This document shows, in pieces, positions 9,481 to 18,846 of a stretch of 64,000 bases of DNA; the stretch's first letter is position 1; each line of letters starts with the position of its first letter. This stretch comes from Calothrix sp. PCC 7103 (GTDB lineage Bacteria > Cyanobacteriota > Cyanobacteriia > Cyanobacteriales > Nostocaceae), in the NCBI RefSeq assembly GCF_000331305.1, contig NZ_KB217478.1:160992-224991 (forward strand), given 5' to 3'. The position numbers were made by a program, and so were the translations under genes. Below the pieces are notes generated by a model. That model had not been told where the DNA came from, did not search any database, and saw nothing but the letters and a program-made list of their open reading frames with translations.

Positions 9481-9966
9481 CTAGAGCGCCTTAATGATGT
9501 AATCGATGTAAGAGTTAATCTCAAGTGCAGGGTCACCAGTTAAACCATGATTAGCTTTGATGTACTTGAGTGCTTCAGCATACCAACTTGGAACTAATTC
9601 AAAGCTGCTGTGCATTTCAGCCAGACCTGACAATAGGTACTCATCAGCAGGACCTGTACCCCCTGCAATTAGACAATACTGAATAATCCGCACATAATAA
9701 CCAATATCGCGCAAGCACTTTGCCTTACCGCGAGCATCAGAAGCATAATTATTCCCAGGCATTTGAGTCGTGTATGGGAACTTTTGATAAACTGCATTTG
9801 CGGCACCTTCAGCCAACTGTTGAGCTTTATTACCGAGAGCTTTGGCAGCTTCTAAGTCTGCGGTAGCCAAGCGTAAGCGACCAAATGCAACTTGAAGTTC
9901 AACGTTGCCTAAATAACGACCTTGAGAATCAGCAGATGCAACTGCTTCAGTTAACTGGGTTTTCAT
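9481..9966 (-). CDS. cpcA: C-phycocyanin alpha subunit (161 aa)
   Basis: Light-harvesting biliprotein subunit that pairs with CpcB. The sequence shows the standard CpcA landmarks: start [19 protein letters not shown], the bilin-binding Cys in [12 protein letters not shown] (about residue 83), the [11 protein letters not shown] segment and [16 protein letters not shown]. The C-terminus ends IIKAL, one residue short of the common NALS. A second Cys lies in [14 protein letters not shown] precedes the start. It follows cpcB by 78 bp. It has three Met and two Cys, so it is not a sulfur-depleted isoform. It carries phycocyanobilin if the general CpcE/CpcF lyase acts on it; no lyase gene is in this window. 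Confidence 0.95.
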   Translation of the reverse strand: MKTQLTEAVASADSQGRYLGNVELQVAFGRLRLATADLEAAKALGNKAQQLAEGAANAVYQKFPYTTQMPGNNYASDARGKAKCLRDIGYYVRIIQYCLIAGGTGPADEYLLSGLAEMHSSFELVPSWYAEALKYIKANHGLTGDPALEINSYIDYIIKAL

Positions 9967-10044
9967 CGAAATAGTATCTCCGTAGTATTTTAAAAAGGTT
10001 TGAAGATTTAATTAGATAAAGTTTGCACGTCAGCCTATAGACTT

Positions 10045-10563
10045 TTAGCTTACTGCTGCCGCAGCTCTATCAAAGTAAGAAGCCAATTCAGCCATCAAAG
10101 CGCTACAGTCGCCAGGTTGGATATTGTTGCGATCATTCGCAATTGCAATCGCAGCTTCTTTCATCTTTTGAATACTATTTGCCATTGAAGAGGTAGGAAC
10201 ACCCAAAGCTAAATAGGTTTCACGCAAACCATTCAAGCAGCGGTCATCCATAGCGCTCGAATCCCCTAAAAAGACTGCATAGGTTACATAGCGCAGAATG
10301 ATATCCATGTCGCGCAAACAAGCAGAAACGCGACGATTGGTATAAGCATTACCACCAGGAGCAATTAACTGAGGTTGTTCTGCAAACAATTCACGAGCAG
10401 CATTCGTAACAATCGCGGTAGAGTTGCTGGTGATGCGATTCACAACATCAGTACGCTTCGCACCATCTTTAACCATAGCCATCAATGCATCAATTTGAGC
10501 GTTGCCAACCAACTGACCTTGGTTATCCGCTTGGGACACAACCTTAGTAAAGGCATCTAACAT
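10045..10563 (-). CDS. cpcB: C-phycocyanin beta subunit (172 aa)
   Basis: The ATG at 10563 ([11 protein letters not shown]) has AGGAG nearby and gives the family length of 172; longer upstream readings have no support. Landmarks: [16 protein letters not shown] including the Asn that is methylated in phycocyanins, bilin-binding Cys in [10 protein letters not shown] (about residue 82), [12 protein letters not shown], and the second bilin Cys in QPGDCSALM (about 153), ending FDRAAAAVS. The positions around [10 protein letters not shown] and [12 protein letters not shown] depart from common CpcB sequences, and eight Met is high for the family. First gene of the operon; divergent from cpcG, with a 327-bp shared spacer. 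Phycoerythrocyanin beta is less likely, because the [11 protein letters not shown] region is CpcB-like. Confidence 0.94.
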   Translation of the reverse strand: MLDAFTKVVSQADNQGQLVGNAQIDALMAMVKDGAKRTDVVNRITSNSTAIVTNAARELFAEQPQLIAPGGNAYTNRRVSACLRDMDIILRYVTYAVFLGDSSAMDDRCLNGLRETYLALGVPTSSMANSIQKMKEAAIAIANDRNNIQPGDCSALMAELASYFDRAAAAVS

Positions 10564-10890
10564 CAGACCCAATCTCCTAAACTTATAAATTTGTTCAGTT
10601 AAGTAAAGTTTTGTTTCAAAACTGAGAGCCTTAGCTCCAATATTCTGTTTGTACAATGCAATGGGTAATTATTTGTATTAAAAATTATTAAGCTTGTGAT
10701 TATTATTCTCATTTTTGACTAGACTCCTTACTATACAAGCTTTTGTTCTTAATAAGTCCAGATTTGAGATAGTTACTAAGGTTAAGCTCTGTAAAGTTTT
10801 TCCAATGAATGAAGATGCGAATTCCCTACCCCTTTATAATCGGGACACCTTGTTAAATGAAAAATTTGTACAACAGGAGATTTGTATAAC
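10564..10890. promoter_or_regulatory. Divergent promoter region between cpcB and cpcG
   Basis: This 327-bp A/T-rich spacer must hold the start sites for both cpcB (minus) and cpcG (plus). AGGAGA at 10875-10880 is the cpcG ribosome-binding site. I could not pick out reliable -35/-10 pairs or a known light-regulator direct repeat by eye. Confidence 0.5.
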
Positions 10891-11643
10891 GTGGCTATTC
10901 CTTTATTAGCTTATGCTCCTTCGTGTCCGAATCAGCGTGTGGATGCACTAGGCGCCCCGGATGATGAAGCAATTATTTATTCAACGGATGACTTGTTTTC
11001 ACCAACAGAAATGGGTGATCTCATCAATGCAGCCTATCGTCAAATATTCTTCCATGCATTTAAATGGGACCGTGAAATCATCCTAGAATCTCAACTACGC
11101 AACAGACAGATTACAGTTCGTGACTTCATTCGTGGGTTACTGTTATCTAACACTTTTATTGATAGTTTCTATAACAAAAACAGTAACTATCGCTTTGTAG
11201 AACACTGTGTCCAAAAAGTTTTGGGACGGAAAGTTTATAGCAATGCTGAAAAGATTGCCTGGTCAGCAGTAGTCATGACCAAGGGAGTCAAAGGGTTTGT
11301 AGATGAACTACTCAACAGTGAAGAATACATCGAAAACTTTGGTGAAAACACGGTTCCCTATCATCGTCGTCGTATTCTACCCAGTCGAGCAACAGGTGAA
11401 ATACCCTTCAACATTACCTCTCCTCGTTACGATGCTTATCATCGCAACAAACTTGGTTTCCCCCAAACAATATGGCAAGAAGTTGTTCGCAACTTCCGCA
11501 CCTACGAACAACAGGCCAAAACAGGTGACCCAAGTTTCTTTCTCGACATGGCAAAAAGCATCAATCCCAAAGCAGGCAATCCATCTTCTACCTCTGTTTA
11601 CGACATCAACATTGAAAAGTCCGTCCCTTATCGGCGCCGTTAA
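10891..11643 (+). CDS. cpcG: Phycobilisome rod-core linker CpcG (250 aa)
   Basis: Links phycocyanin rods to the allophycocyanin core. The N-terminus (M)[16 protein letters not shown] is the CpcG signature, and the linker domain spans about residues 25-160 ([42 protein letters not shown]). The C-terminus is hydrophilic and ends SVPYRRR, with no hydrophobic anchor, so it is a core-docking CpcG and not a membrane-type CpcL. Start: GTG at 10891, ten bases after AGGAGA; a TTG three codons earlier is too close to that site. Transcribed away from cpcBAHI. A dedicated CpcG beside a linker-rich phycocyanin operon without lyases suggests a self-contained alternative rod set (inference). Confidence 0.92.
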   Translation: MAIPLLAYAPSCPNQRVDALGAPDDEAIIYSTDDLFSPTEMGDLINAAYRQIFFHAFKWDREIILESQLRNRQITVRDFIRGLLLSNTFIDSFYNKNSNYRFVEHCVQKVLGRKVYSNAEKIAWSAVVMTKGVKGFVDELLNSEEYIENFGENTVPYHRRRILPSRATGEIPFNITSPRYDAYHRNKLGFPQTIWQEVVRNFRTYEQQAKTGDPSFFLDMAKSINPKAGNPSSTSVYDINIEKSVPYRRR

Positions 11644-11689
11644 TTGACTGTGCGTTAATTTCAAATCTTTGAGTCAAATAGTACTGACG

Positions 11690-11711
11690 GGGTGGGCATC
11701 CCTACCCACCC
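11690..11711 (+). terminator. GC-rich hairpin after cpcG
   Basis: GGGTGGG and CCCACCC pair around the loop CATCCCTA, 46 bases after the cpcG stop. No U-run follows, so termination is only likely. The same loop core (CATCC) appears in hairpins at 14443, 19962 (inverted) and 23374. Confidence 0.5.
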
Positions 11712-11896
11712 TACAAGACCAAACCAAACAGTTTTGTGGCTTATTGCAACATTCGTTATGCTTTTTGATATTCTACAACTAACCTTTAGATAGATAAAAA
11801 ATCATTCATAACTAGATTTTTGATAGATGTGGATAGGCGTTGTAAGTTCGTAGTATAGGCTCAAGAACTAAACAAAGTACACCCAGGAAGTGAGCC

Positions 11897-12094
11897 ATGA
11901 GCGAAGAAGATAAAAACAAGAAAGTAAGCGAAAGTGATACTGCCGCAGATGGTGGATATCAGTCAACCATTGATGAAGAAACTCGCAGAACAGGTGTAGC
12001 TTCCAAGACCGATGCTAAACCTAGTGCAATGCCAGAGGCGCCAGAAAACGATACTGTTGTTGGTAGCCCAAACCAAGGTACCGAGTCTCGTTAG
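11897..12094 (+). CDS. Small hydrophilic disordered protein (65 aa)
   Basis: Charged and polar throughout, with no hydrophobic core: start MSEEDKNKKVSESD, middle ETRRTGVASKTDAKPS, end GSPNQGTESR. It is probably intrinsically disordered and cytoplasmic. AGGAAG lies nine bases before the ATG, which supports translation. The upstream 253-bp spacer contains the cpcG hairpin and an A/T-rich stretch. I do not recognise the family; similar short acidic proteins are annotated as hypothetical in Nostocales. Confidence 0.65.
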   Translation: MSEEDKNKKVSESDTAADGGYQSTIDEETRRTGVASKTDAKPSAMPEAPENDTVVGSPNQGTESR

Positions 12095-12295
12095 TTTTTT
12101 CCGTAATCTGAATTCAACTCACATTTTAGCGAAGTGGATATTGCGTACTGAAGCGTTGGTATCCACTTATTTACTCATATATTAATTTATATTAAGTTAT
12201 ATTAAAAATCTTTCATGTTATTTTCACGGTAGTTTTATGTAACATACCTATACTGGGTAGTGTAGAGGATGTTGCGTAAAAAGTGTGAATAACGT

Positions 12296-12895
12296 ATGAG
12301 TGCGGTACAGTCGGTTAAAAAAAACATAAAACCAAGGTTAAATTCTGCCTTCAAAGATTTAATGTCTGTGCATTGGTGGATGGCAGCTTGCTATTTAGTG
12401 CTGTTTAGCACTGGTTCTTTCATGGCAAGGTTAGCGCGTGAGGTACCTATTCGCTCACCACTTTATGATTTTCACAAGTCCATTGGTGTACTAACAATGG
12501 CTTTATTGACTTGGCGGATTTTAACTTTGCTGCGCGTCTGGTTTCGCAAATATACTAAAAAGGCGCCGAAGTTGACGCTGGAATGGTGGAGAATTTTTAT
12601 ACTGCACACAAGTTTATATTTATTTATGTGGGCTGTACCTGTTACAGGATTTTTATTATCAAATTCATTTAAAAGCAATAACGTTAAGTTCTTTGGAATT
12701 GTTTTACCCAACATTTTTCCTCAAAATAGAGCGATGGTAGATGTGGGACGTAGTATGCATTTCTGGCTATCTTATACTTTTTTGGCTTTTGTTGTCGTAC
12801 ACATGCTCGTATACTGGAAAGTGTTGCGTGCGAATTGGAAGCGGTTTACGAATTTTGTAAATAAAAAATTCGCTAGTAGCGCAGTAGACATATAA
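12296..12895 (+). CDS. Cytochrome b561-type membrane protein (199 aa)
   Basis: Four hydrophobic helices with histidines placed for two b hemes: MSVHWWMAACYL (helix 1), YDFHKSIGVLTM (helix 2), FILHTSLYLFMWAVPVTGF (helix 3) and MHFWLSYTFLAFVVVHML (helix 4). The length and the HK-x-x-G pattern match the bacterial cytochrome b561 (CybB/YceJ) family, which passes electrons across or within the membrane, with quinone as the likely partner. The gene stands alone with no clear Shine-Dalgarno sequence. Physiological partner unknown. The 228-bp spacer after it holds only A/T-rich sequence. Confidence 0.82.
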   Translation: MSAVQSVKKNIKPRLNSAFKDLMSVHWWMAACYLVLFSTGSFMARLAREVPIRSPLYDFHKSIGVLTMALLTWRILTLLRVWFRKYTKKAPKLTLEWWRIFILHTSLYLFMWAVPVTGFLLSNSFKSNNVKFFGIVLPNIFPQNRAMVDVGRSMHFWLSYTFLAFVVVHMLVYWKVLRANWKRFTNFVNKKFASSAVDI

Positions 12896-13123
12896 ATTCT
12901 TTTTCTTTGTGTTCTTTATGCTTTTAGTACCTCTAAATTTATTGTTTCAGAGAGGGACTATTTTAAAATTAAAATTTTATTTTTAAAAAAGTATTATTTA
13001 CACATTTTAATTAGTAATACAGCTTGCAGACATTATAATGTGCAAAAGTTAGTATAGCTAATAAGCTTTACAATTTAGCTTCGCTCTTATGTCTTCAAGT
13101 ATGTCTGGAAGTATACAACAAAC

Positions 13124-14428
13124 ATGAAAATTAAAAGTGTAGTATTACTAATTTTTTCAATTATCAATTTATCTATTAATGTTGCAATTGCACAACCAAA
13201 AGTAGAAACTAAAGGGGAGCAAAATTCAGTTCAGACTCTTACACCTTACGAGCAGCAAACAAAAGAAATTGAAGAACTTCAGCGCTCACAGGCAATAGAA
13301 AAAAAAGTTAAAGAAGAAGTGGAGCGTACTTTGAATGCAGTTTTTCAGCCCACCATTAATTTGATTAATTGGAATATTGGAATTATTAATTTTTTGTTGA
13401 TAGTAATTCCAATTGGTGGAGCAATTTGTCTTTGGCTTTTTCAAACAAGTATAATTACAAAGTTTGAATTAGATACAAGGAAAGAATTACAAAATCAAAT
13501 AGATGAAACATATAAAGGAATTAGAGATTCTGTTCAAGAACAAATAAATACAAATAAGGAAAGAATAGATGGATTAATACAGGAAATTACAAAGAAGATA
13601 TCAGAAACGGAAACACTAACAGCAGAACTTGAAAAATTTAAGTTGGATACAGAAACAAACATTCAAGAGCAAGCCAAATTTGTTGAAGAAGAACTTGAAA
13701 GGCAAAAAGAATTTGTTGATAGTTTTAAAAATGAGGTCAAAGATACTATTAGAGAGACTCAACAGGCAAGAGATATAATGGAGCAAGAAAAAGATAGAAT
13801 TATTCAAGAATTGTCCAAGCTTGCACCTCCACTTGCATCCATTCCAGACACACATCAACCAGATATTCAAAAGCAAATACAAGAGCTTACAAAACAACTT
13901 GAAGATTTAAAGTTAGCTAATCCTCAGCTTTTTTTAACTACAGATGATTATTTAAAACAAGGTGATGCTTTCTTTTTTGAGGGTAATTATAAAGAAGCAA
14001 TTAAATCTTACGATGAAGTGATTAAAAGGCAAGATAATTCTTTTTCAGCTTGGGCAAGTCGTGGTTGGGCATTGAGAAGAATAGATAAATTTCAAGAGGC
14101 TTTAAAATCATATCAGAAAGCTGTTGATATTAATCCTGACAACCATATTGGCTGGTATGGTCGTGGAAATGTTTTAAGAGAACTGGAAAAATATGATGAG
14201 GCAATTAATGCTTATAATAAATCATTAGAAATCAAGCCAGATTTTTTCTGGTCTTGGTTTCGTCTGGGTAGATGCTATTTATTAACGCAAAATGAGGAAA
14301 AAGCATTAGAATACTTTAGAAAAGCTAAAGAGTTAGACATAGAAATATTTGACAAGCTTGTTAATAGTAAAGAAGAATTTCATTCGATGAAAGAATTAAA
14401 ATTTTTTCAAGAACTGTTTGAAGAATAA
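13124..14428 (+). CDS. Membrane-anchored coiled-coil TPR protein (434 aa)
   Basis: An N-terminal signal-like segment (residues about 1-23, ending NVAIAQ), then a charged stretch and a transmembrane helix at about 75-100 (IINFLLIVIPIGGAICLWLF). A long Glu/Lys/Gln-rich coiled coil covers about 105-265. Four tetratricopeptide repeats follow at about 280-410, recognisable by GNYKEAIKSYDEVI, WASRGWALRRIDKFQEALKSYQKAV, WYGRGNVLRELEKYDEAINAYNKSL and LGRCYLLTQNEEKALEYF. TPRs bind partner proteins, so this is probably an envelope scaffold; the partner is unknown. A/T-rich codon use stands out from its neighbours. It converges on the PBP2 gene, with a hairpin between them. Confidence 0.78.
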   Translation: MKIKSVVLLIFSIINLSINVAIAQPKVETKGEQNSVQTLTPYEQQTKEIEELQRSQAIEKKVKEEVERTLNAVFQPTINLINWNIGIINFLLIVIPIGGAICLWLFQTSIITKFELDTRKELQNQIDETYKGIRDSVQEQINTNKERIDGLIQEITKKISETETLTAELEKFKLDTETNIQEQAKFVEEELERQKEFVDSFKNEVKDTIRETQQARDIMEQEKDRIIQELSKLAPPLASIPDTHQPDIQKQIQELTKQLEDLKLANPQLFLTTDDYLKQGDAFFFEGNYKEAIKSYDEVIKRQDNSFSAWASRGWALRRIDKFQEALKSYQKAVDINPDNHIGWYGRGNVLRELEKYDEAINAYNKSLEIKPDFFWSWFRLGRCYLLTQNEEKALEYFRKAKELDIEIFDKLVNSKEEFHSMKELKFFQELFEE

Positions 14429-14442
14429 ATTAGAAGATGATT

Positions 14443-14466
14443 GGAACAGGCATCCCTCCCTGTTCC
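14443..14466. terminator. Perfect hairpin between convergent genes
   Basis: GGAACAGG (14443-14450) and CCTGTTCC (14459-14466) form an 8-bp stem around CATCCCTC. It lies between the convergent TPR and PBP2 genes, so it may end transcription from both sides, though no long U-run is present. Confidence 0.45.
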
Positions 14467-14528
14467 ACAAGATTAACAAAATTCAATATTTAATTTTTGT
14501 GGGTTATTTGCTGGAGTTTTCCTGTTGC

Positions 14529-16358
14529 TCATTTGTCGGCGCCTTCTACTTCGGGTTTTGTGTATTTACCTGGGTATTTTTTCTGGAAGTATTCTTCGAG
14601 TACTCTTAACGCCATTGGTCCACAGAAGTCTCCTCCGTGTTGACCAGAGTTTTCACCGAAGGCAACTACGACTATTTCTGGCTTGTCGAATGGTGCATAT
14701 GCACCAAACCATGTGTGGTTCGGGCGCCCAACACCTGCTTCAGCGGTACCACTTTTTCCTGCTGCGGGTGCAATTGTTGTTAGGTTTAAGCGCTTACCTG
14801 TTCCTTCGGTAATTACTTTGCGTAAACCGTCACGTAGCACTTTGACGGTAGAATCTTTCATGCCTATTGAAGTGCGCCAATTCTTGGCTTCTTCGTGGTC
14901 TTTGAGTAAATGGGGTTTAATACGATAACCACCGTTGGCTGGTACCGCGAACATAATAGCCGCTTGTAAGGGTGTTACCTGTAAGGCGCCTTGACCAATC
15001 GACATATTAATGGTGTCTCCAACAGTCCAGGGTATTCTAAATACTTTTTGCTTCCAAGTTTCATCAGGCACTAAACCTTTAGACTCTTCCGAGGTAAATT
15101 CAAATCCTGTTCTCTGCCCAAAACCGTATTTTCGCGTCCATTCAATTAGCTTTGGTCCACCAACCCCACGTCCCACCTGATAAAAGAATGTGTCGCTACT
15201 CATTGCCATCGCACCAGGAAATCCTAATGGTCCAAACCCAGCGTGATTCCATTCTCCAAATGTTACTCCCCCCACAGTCAATGAACCAAAGGTTTGTAGT
15301 ACTGTATTTGGGCTAAATTTACCCGACTCTAACCCGGCTGTGGTTGTGATAATTTTAAATGTACTCGCTGGTGGAAATGCACTTAACGCACGGTTTACAA
15401 GTGGATGCTCTTTACCTTGTAATACTTCCCAGTCTTTTTGACTTACTTTTTGCTTCGAGAATATATTTGGGTCAAAACTGGGATTGGATACCATTGCTAA
15501 CACTGCCCCGTTATTTGGGTCAAGTGCTACGATGGCGCCTCTTTTTCCTGTTGCAGCTAACACCTTTGCTGCTGCCATTTGTACATCTAAATCAATAGTT
15601 AGGTGCAAATCGTTACCAGCTTTAGCTTGTTTCTCACCTAACACTTTCTGTGGTCTTCCGGCGCCATCTACTTCAACTTCTTGACCACCCCACTCACCGC
15701 GCAACATCTTCTCATAAGACTTTTCTACTCCCATTTGACCAATAACATCGCCCAAACGATAACCTTCGTCTTTGCGCTTTTTCAACTGTTCGGGAGTTAA
15801 CTCGCGAGTATAACCAATCACATGAGACATGAAGGCACCATGTGGATAATAACGTACTGCCTCAGTATGAATTTCTACACCTTTAAGCTCAGTTTCGTAT
15901 TCCTTGAGTGCTGTTACCTGCGCTTCGTTAAGGTCGCGTGCTATACGTACTAAAGAAGTTGAGTTTGAACCAGCTTCTTCAATCTTCTGCTCAATTTCTT
16001 CTTGTGGGATACCAAGAATCTTTGACAAACGTGGACCAATTTTTTCATCCCACCCAACCTTTTCATGTGCCATTGGCCACAAATACACTGAGCGCGGATA
16101 GCGTGTTGTCGCTAATAATTTTCCATTTCTGTCAAAAATATTACCGCGTTCAGGCTGTTTGGGTAGAACGCGAACTCGGTTGGCTTTAGCTCGGTCGCTA
16201 AAGGAATGTCCTTGTATAATCTGTAAATATGCCAAACGTGCCTCAATTCCTACTGAAGCAGCTAATGTAAATATAATTAGGGCTATAGACTGGGTGCCGC
16301 GTCCGACCGTCCGTCCATCTCTTTTATTGCCTAACTTGTTGTGTTCGAGTAAAGCCAT
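14529..16358 (-). CDS. mrdA: Penicillin-binding protein 2, peptidoglycan transpeptidase (609 aa)
   Basis: Class B PBP that cross-links peptidoglycan during cell elongation, acting in the periplasm and anchored by one helix (about residues 23-45). A dimerisation domain follows (about 60-230; RGNIFDRNGKLLATT is the class B signature), then the transpeptidase domain. The three active-site motifs are present: STFK with Ser332, SSD at 387-389, and KSGT at 535-538 (KSGT in place of the commoner KTGT). Length matches the family. It starts at ATG 16358 with no obvious Shine-Dalgarno sequence. FtsI is less likely, because the SSDTFFYQVG region is PBP2-like. No rodA neighbour is present. Confidence 0.92.
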   Translation of the reverse strand: MALLEHNKLGNKRDGRTVGRGTQSIALIIFTLAASVGIEARLAYLQIIQGHSFSDRAKANRVRVLPKQPERGNIFDRNGKLLATTRYPRSVYLWPMAHEKVGWDEKIGPRLSKILGIPQEEIEQKIEEAGSNSTSLVRIARDLNEAQVTALKEYETELKGVEIHTEAVRYYPHGAFMSHVIGYTRELTPEQLKKRKDEGYRLGDVIGQMGVEKSYEKMLRGEWGGQEVEVDGAGRPQKVLGEKQAKAGNDLHLTIDLDVQMAAAKVLAATGKRGAIVALDPNNGAVLAMVSNPSFDPNIFSKQKVSQKDWEVLQGKEHPLVNRALSAFPPASTFKIITTTAGLESGKFSPNTVLQTFGSLTVGGVTFGEWNHAGFGPLGFPGAMAMSSDTFFYQVGRGVGGPKLIEWTRKYGFGQRTGFEFTSEESKGLVPDETWKQKVFRIPWTVGDTINMSIGQGALQVTPLQAAIMFAVPANGGYRIKPHLLKDHEEAKNWRTSIGMKDSTVKVLRDGLRKVITEGTGKRLNLTTIAPAAGKSGTAEAGVGRPNHTWFGAYAPFDKPEIVVVAFGENSGQHGGDFCGPMALRVLEEYFQKKYPGKYTKPEVEGADK

Positions 16359-16584
16359 AGAAGTAACTGTAATTTTAATAATATTGTTATTTATATCCGA
16401 CTGCGGTCATTTTGATCAGGGATTTAACTAATAACATCGGAATGGGTGTTTTTATTATTGATGGGTACAATAAACCAAAGAGCTATTTTTTGTCTGCCTA
16501 ATAGGCTACATAAGGTAGTTTTAATTACGTATTAATACTGAATTAGGGATTATGTGGCAAGCTGTCAGGGATAATCAGGGTAAT

Positions 16585-17682
16585 ATGACAAAAACTAGGT
16601 CGATAGATGTCTCACTGCAAGGAGCTTTCAAATTTTTTAACCAAGAACCAGCAGTACACGGTATAGATTTAGACGTAAAACAGGGTGAGTTTTTTAGTAT
16701 ATTGGGTCCTTCTGGTTGTGGAAAAACAACGACATTGCGAATGATAGCAGGATTTGAAACTGTTGACGCAGGTAAGTTGTTTATTCGTGGAGAGTCGATG
16801 GCAAACGTTCCACCTTACAAAAGACCTGTTAACACTGTCTTTCAAAGTTATGCTTTGTTTAATCATTTAAACGTTTGGGATAACATCGCATTTGGTTTAC
16901 GTTTGAAAAAACTACCTTCTTCAGAAATCCAAACTCGTGTTAAAGACGCATTAGCGCAAGTTAAAATGGAGGGGTTTCAAGCTCGTCATCCTGCCCAACT
17001 ATCGGGTGGACAACAACAAAGAGTAGCTTTAGCACGTGCATTAGTGAATCGTCCAGCTGTTATATTACTCGATGAACCACTCGGCGCCCTCGATTTAAAG
17101 TTACGTAAAGAAATGCAGTTAGAATTATCTAACCTGCACCGAGAGTTAGGGTTAACCTTCATTATGGTGACACATGACCAAGAAGAAGCACTCTCGCTCA
17201 GTAATCGTATTGCTGTAATGAATAAAGGCAAAGTCGAGCAGATAGGCACCCCAGCAGAAATTTACGAACAACCCCAAACAGCATTTGTCGCTGATTTTAT
17301 CGGTGATACTAACTTATTCGTTGGTCAAATCGTTGACATCGATGCTAATAATTTACAAGTTTTAACAAAACAACAGCTAAAGATAATTGTTAGTCGTACA
17401 GAACACTCACCCCAAGAGATGCAGTCAGTAACAGTAAGCGTGCGTCCAGAGAAAATTCAGCTATCGTTATATAAACCCAGCGTACAAAAGAATTGCTTTG
17501 AAGGACGACTCATCAATGTCATGTATTTGGGAACTAGAGTTAACTACGTAGTTGAAATTGCACCAACAATTCACATTACCGTCATGCAACCAAATACAGC
17601 AGGCCTAATTCCCGACCCAAACACCGTCATATACGCTTGGTGGTCAGAAACCGATTGTATAGCGATTGGGGAACAAAGTTAG
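16585..17682 (+). CDS. potA: Polyamine ABC transporter ATPase PotA (365 aa)
   Basis: Powers spermidine/putrescine uptake from the cytoplasmic face. The nucleotide-binding domain shows Walker A GPSGCGKTT, Q-loop FQSYALF, signature LSGGQQQR, Walker B VILLDEP and the switch His in MVTHDQEEA. The C-terminal 120 residues form a TOBE-type domain (VSVRPEKIQL). I chose the ATG at 16585 (MTKTRSIDV) after AGGG; an in-frame ATG eleven codons earlier adds an unlikely leader. The stop lies inside a heptamer repeat, and potD starts 40 bp later, so potA-potD-potB form an operon. Confidence 0.9.
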   Translation: MTKTRSIDVSLQGAFKFFNQEPAVHGIDLDVKQGEFFSILGPSGCGKTTTLRMIAGFETVDAGKLFIRGESMANVPPYKRPVNTVFQSYALFNHLNVWDNIAFGLRLKKLPSSEIQTRVKDALAQVKMEGFQARHPAQLSGGQQQRVALARALVNRPAVILLDEPLGALDLKLRKEMQLELSNLHRELGLTFIMVTHDQEEALSLSNRIAVMNKGKVEQIGTPAEIYEQPQTAFVADFIGDTNLFVGQIVDIDANNLQVLTKQQLKIIVSRTEHSPQEMQSVTVSVRPEKIQLSLYKPSVQKNCFEGRLINVMYLGTRVNYVVEIAPTIHITVMQPNTAGLIPDPNTVIYAWWSETDCIAIGEQS

Positions 17683-17711
17683 GAGTTATGAGTTATGAGT
17701 TAAGAGTTAGG
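17677..17711. repeat. Five 7-bp tandem repeats (AGTTAGG/AGTTATG) across the potA stop
   Basis: AGTTAGG, AGTTATG, AGTTATG, AGTTAAG and AGTTAGG are contiguous. The TAG stop codon of potA is part of the first unit. Same unit length and copy number as the array inside the giant membrane-protein gene, but a different unit sequence. Confidence 0.85.
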
Positions 17712-17721
17712 GAATAAAAAA

Positions 17722-18807
17722 ATGAATAGAAGAAATTTAATAAAAGCCTTATTAAGCTTATCGGGTTTATCGTTAGCTGGTTGTGGTTGGAAACTTGGCA
17801 ATGTTCGAGCCAATGCGGCAACATCCGAACAGCGCGACCAACTATATTTATATACATGGACACAATACGCTGACGATAAAGAATTGCTCAAAACCTTTAC
17901 TGCTCAAACAGGGATTAAATTATTTGCAGACCTGTACGAATCTAACGATATCATGCAGGCAAAAATCCAAGCAGGAGGAGGAGGCGCCTATAGTGTAATC
18001 TATCCATCTGACTACGTAGTACAAAAGATGGTAGAAAAAGGATTACTAAACGAAATTAAACATAATTTACTAATAGGGGTCGATAATTTATTTCCACAAT
18101 TTCAAAATCCTCCTTACGACCCCAACAACCGTTACAGCATACCCTTTACATGGGGAACAACAGGTTTTATCTATAACTCAGAAGTCATCACAACACCTCC
18201 AGATGACTGGGATTATTTGTGGAAAAACCGTGAAAAACTTAATCAAAAAATGACTTTACTCAACGACACTCGCGAAGTATTTGGAGGAACGTTAAAAATG
18301 TTGGGTTATTCCTATAACTCAAAGAACGAAAGCGAATTGAAACAAGCATACGAAAAACTAAAAGAACTAAAACCATCACTTTCTGGCTTTGATACAGATG
18401 CTTGGCGAAACAAAATCTTAGCTGGAGACTTACTTTTGGCAATGTGTTACTCCAGCGATGCCATAAAACTCACCAAAGAAAATCCCAAACTACAATACGC
18501 AATACCTAAAAGCGGAACCTCCTTATGGACAGACACACTTGCCATATTGAAAAGCGCACCAAACCCAACAGGTGCCTATGCATGGATAAACTACTTATTA
18601 CAACCAGAAGTATCAGCACAGCTTTCCCAACGTCAAAGTCTCGCAACTCCCAACCGTGCAGCATTTGAACAACTACCAAAACAAATACAAACCAAACCCA
18701 CCTTATTCCCCAAAGAAGAAGTACTCGCAAAATGCGAACGTCTCTCTCCCATAGGTGAAGCAGAAGAAATGTACGAACGCTATTGGACTCAACTAACCAG
18801 CGCGTAA
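17722..18807 (+). CDS. potD: Polyamine-binding lipoprotein PotD (361 aa)
   Basis: Extracytoplasmic substrate-binding protein for spermidine/putrescine uptake. The N-terminus MNRRNLIKALLSLSGLSLAGC contains twin arginines and a lipobox (LAGC, Cys about 21), so it should be lipid-anchored after export. The mature part has the PotD hallmarks LYLYTWTQYADDKELLKTF, the VIYPSDYVVQKMVEKGLL ligand-site region and a C-terminal AYAWINYLLQPEVSAQ. It lies between potA and potB, which is the expected context. Specificity among polyamines cannot be read from sequence. Confidence 0.9.
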   Translation: MNRRNLIKALLSLSGLSLAGCGWKLGNVRANAATSEQRDQLYLYTWTQYADDKELLKTFTAQTGIKLFADLYESNDIMQAKIQAGGGGAYSVIYPSDYVVQKMVEKGLLNEIKHNLLIGVDNLFPQFQNPPYDPNNRYSIPFTWGTTGFIYNSEVITTPPDDWDYLWKNREKLNQKMTLLNDTREVFGGTLKMLGYSYNSKNESELKQAYEKLKELKPSLSGFDTDAWRNKILAGDLLLAMCYSSDAIKLTKENPKLQYAIPKSGTSLWTDTLAILKSAPNPTGAYAWINYLLQPEVSAQLSQRQSLATPNRAAFEQLPKQIQTKPTLFPKEEVLAKCERLSPIGEAEEMYERYWTQLTSA

Positions 18808-18810
18808 GAA

Positions 18811-18831
18811 AGTTAGGAGTTAGGAGTTAGC
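18811..18831. repeat. Three 7-bp tandem repeats (AGTTAGG) after potD
   Basis: AGTTAGG, AGTTAGG and AGTTAGC lie four bases after the potD stop. Same unit as the array after potA, so both pot spacers carry the same repeat family. Confidence 0.8.
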
Positions 18832-18846
18832 AGTAAAAATAAAATT

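Noticed and set aside
9481..10563. Sulfur-sparing phycocyanin isoform (cpc3-like operon)
   Set aside because: The gene order cpcBAHI fits, but CpcB keeps eight Met and three Cys, and CpcA three Met and two Cys, which is not depleted.
10045..10563. Phycoerythrocyanin beta subunit (PecB)
   Set aside because: The [11 protein letters not shown] and ACLRDMDII regions follow CpcB, and no pecE/pecF lyase genes are adjacent.
14418..14609. A 63-codon plus-strand frame after the TPR gene
   Set aside because: It runs antisense into the PBP2 gene and through the hairpin; composition is that of a shadow frame.
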